From: PNON01 sp964387025
GTDB lineage: Bacteria > Chloroflexota > Anaerolineae > Anaerolineales > Anaerolineaceae
Direction: 5' to 3'
Assembly: GCA_964387025.1 (NCBI GenBank)
Contig: CAYLUZ010000003.1
Coordinates: forward strand, 62,001 to 126,000
Length of the DNA: 64,000 nucleotides
Positions 62,435-64,000 of this stretch are shown here, piece after piece. The position numbers were made by a program, and so were the translations under genes. A model generated the notes under the pieces. The model searched no databases. It was given only the letters and a program-made list of their open reading frames with translations, and had not been told where the DNA came from. Position 1 is the stretch's first letter. Each line of letters starts with the position of its first letter.

Positions 62435-63574
62435 TTATGGATACTTGCAGGACCCCGGTGAAAAAGGGAATACTGCATTATTCTTCATGTAATATTCCTC
62501 GAAAGTTTTGCATGCAGTTACCAACCAATAATCGAATAACGAAGTTTGTTCCTGAAGGAATTGCATATTAGCCCTTGTACATTCCCCCGATTTTGTTTTG
62601 CAGTAAGGTGAGTCCATTGCTGGTGACTCGGCACAATTATTTGTATCATATTCTGCCAGGCACTTTTGATAGGTTGACTCAGTTTCACCTACTTTTGAAA
62701 ATCTTTCAACCAGTTGCATCTGGATAAAACCCAACTCAGAAGGAGCAGTGACAGAATTAATTTGAGATCCTTTTTGAGAGTAATTTCCGGATAGATTCCA
62801 AATTACATTGAAATATTGACTGCCGGCTGCAGGAAGTCCACTTCCGGATGGTATTGGAGTAGTCTTATTATTCCGTTGTGGAAAGGCAACGGCTGTAAGC
62901 TCTGGTGAAAATGGTGCAACCAGGGACAACAAATTGATCCTGGGTAAATAGATCGCCGCAGCGCTTAAACAAGCAGTGATAATGAGGATGGTAATAGCCA
63001 AAGCTAACGGTAAGGGTGATTTTTTCTTTATTTTTTTGGTCTCTATCCCTTCAACTGCTGTGGAAACCTGGCTGTCTGGTATTCCTGAATTTGAAAGGAC
63101 GGATTTGATTTTTGTGGACGAGTTACCTAATTCTGCCAGAGCTAAAGCCCGTCGTTCAACTTCTTCCTGGGAAAAATCTTCTACCACTGGTACCTGTGGT
63201 AGATCGGGGAAATAACTGGATGAGGTAGTGTAAACTGGAGTAATCTCTTTTTCAGGAATTCTGGTGGGAGTAATTTCAGGGACTGGAATAGGGTTTGTTG
63301 GTTCAATCAATAAAAGCCGGCGAAGTTCAATTGTGGAAATCCATATTCCATCCGCAGGCATTAACTTGGTCAGGTAATCCGGTCCTATTCGTAATAACCA
63401 GATATGTGGACCATCCACTTCAAGCTCAAAAGCACAACCACAAGAGACGCAGGCTAAATGATCAGACGCCCCTGGATGATGAATGACTCGCAGCGCTAAA
63501 CTGTCACAAATCGGACAATGCCCTTTTTCTGCCCATTTATCGGGAATTTCCGATAATGCTGTGAAACTACTCAT
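62435..63574 (-). CDS. Zinc-ribbon membrane protein with Cys-rich extracellular domain
   Basis: The 379 residues have an N-terminal zinc ribbon (CPIC then CVSCGC, about 20-47), a linker with a helical segment QEEVERRALALAELGNSST, one membrane helix (about 191-213), and an extracytoplasmic C-terminal domain with six cysteines (KCLAEY, NCAES, YCKTK, ECTRA, ACKTF, SCKYP). I recognise no family. GGAGG lies 6 bases before ATG 63574; an in-frame start at 63601 is less likely. Confidence 0.65.
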   Translation of the reverse strand: MSSFTALSEIPDKWAEKGHCPICDSLALRVIHHPGASDHLACVSCGCAFELEVDGPHIWLLRIGPDYLTKLMPADGIWISTIELRRLLLIEPTNPIPVPEITPTRIPEKEITPVYTTSSSYFPDLPQVPVVEDFSQEEVERRALALAELGNSSTKIKSVLSNSGIPDSQVSTAVEGIETKKIKKKSPLPLALAITILIITACLSAAAIYLPRINLLSLVAPFSPELTAVAFPQRNNKTTPIPSGSGLPAAGSQYFNVIWNLSGNYSQKGSQINSVTAPSELGFIQMQLVERFSKVGETESTYQKCLAEYDTNNCAESPAMDSPYCKTKSGECTRANMQFLQEQTSLFDYWLVTACKTFEEYYMKNNAVFPFSPGSCKYP

Positions 63575-63785
63575 CCATACCCTCCAATAATGGATATCCA
63601 ATTACTAACTTGAAACTCATTATCAATGAAAATCCCTTAATATGCAAATAAGCTACACTGATCTTTAAAACAAATGGTAATCAGACTAATCTATTATTAT
63701 ATATTTTCGCTCTGATCGCCTTGAAATTGCCTGACGAAACATCACATTATTGATCGGGAGTCTGGATCAATTCACCCCAACATAT

Positions 63786-64000
63786 TTATATTTCATCCGC
63801 GCGATACACGCGAATGGCAGCGTTTCCTGTACGAGGGCACTTATACTCACAAATTCCACAGCCGATGCAGCGTTCCCGAACCACTCTTGGAAGCTGAACT
63901 ACATTAATTGAATTATCCGGCCCGGTAACTTCTCTTTCCTCCAGAAGGATGGCTTTTTCTGGTACCGGGCACATTTCCTCACATACAATACATGGAGTAC
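63786..64000 (-). CDS. 4Fe-4S polyferredoxin-type protein, 5' end outside window
   Basis: The reverse strand is open from the window edge to a stop at 63786, giving the C-terminal 71 residues. Two four-cysteine motifs are present: CIVCEEMCP and CIGCGICEYKCP, each able to bind a [4Fe-4S] cluster. The spacing and the PVPEKAI after the first motif are like the C-terminal end of membrane polyferredoxins (NapH/NosR group), but the N-terminal part is not in view. An internal ATG at 63972-63974 would split the first cluster and is not the start. Confidence 0.75.
   Translation of the reverse strand, partial: TPCIVCEEMCPVPEKAILLEEREVTGPDNSINVVQLPRVVRERCIGCGICEYKCPRTGNAAIRVYRADEI

Overview
The window looks like chromosome from a free-living, probably anaerobic bacterium, most likely a member of the Chloroflexota (Anaerolineae-like). 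This assignment is an inference from gene content and style, not from a database match: Thr/Pro-rich surface stalks, many TPR proteins, a perfect CIRCE element, a selenocysteine (UGA) codon, a TrpRS with a four-cysteine Fe-S motif, and many promoters placed so close to the start codon that the mRNA would be leaderless. No CRISPR array, insertion sequence, prophage or rRNA was seen. One tRNA (Ser, CGA) is present.

Layout. 1-960: 5' part of a membrane glycosyltransferase. 1.1-4.9 kb: cysS with a dihydroorotate-dehydrogenase-like gene, facing a minus-strand operon of a SelW-like selenoprotein, trpS and dtd. 5.3-10.2 kb: a GGDEF diguanylate cyclase followed by a very large 7TM-PAS/GAF-HD-GYP protein (c-di-GMP turnover). 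10.3-17.4 kb: copper handling (HMA chaperone, UreH/TauE-cupredoxin fusion, divergent copA, lipoprotein), then a NarL-type response regulator and its kinase. 17.4-23.7 kb: MFS transporter, DegV, bactofilin-like membrane protein, TPR protein. 23.8-28.2 kb: polA and divergent dihydrolipoamide dehydrogenase. 28.2-30.1 kb: a regulated leader or small RNA ahead of a SWIM protein, then a LysM protein. 30.2-34.6 kb: RNase Z, then putrescine aminotransferase with a sodium/solute symporter. 34.7-39.6 kb: small membrane protein, MFS, DUF1232 protein, two tandem TPR lipo/membrane proteins. 39.7-41.8 kb: CIRCE-groES-groEL. 41.9-48.0 kb: ftsK, tRNA-Ser, a frameshifted formylglycine-generating-enzyme-like gene, beta-CASP RNase, RNase D. 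48.1-51.7 kb: Thr/Pro stalk protein, solute-binding lipoprotein, small membrane protein, dnaA. 52.1-56.4 kb: FAD oxidoreductase with flippase-like membrane protein, divergent from an ABC-F ATPase. 56.5-64 kb: MFS, nadE and a separate nitrilase-type amidase, an Lgt-like membrane protein, NfeD-slipin pair, GNAT acetyltransferase, zinc-ribbon membrane protein, and a truncated polyferredoxin.

The most notable observation is the selenoprotein at 4681-4929. A conventional ORF call starts at an internal TTG and loses the N-terminal redox motif. Reading an in-frame TGA as selenocysteine restores a Cys-x-x-Sec motif, a good ATG with a Shine-Dalgarno sequence, and places a 7-bp hairpin at the spacing expected of a bacterial SECIS element. 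The second is a set of at least eight genes whose -10 box lies 6-7 bases before the start codon (leaderless genes), including a divergent pair separated by only 31 bases. The third is a strong promoter with 11-bp direct repeats that drives a short transcript ending in a terminator just ahead of the SWIM gene.
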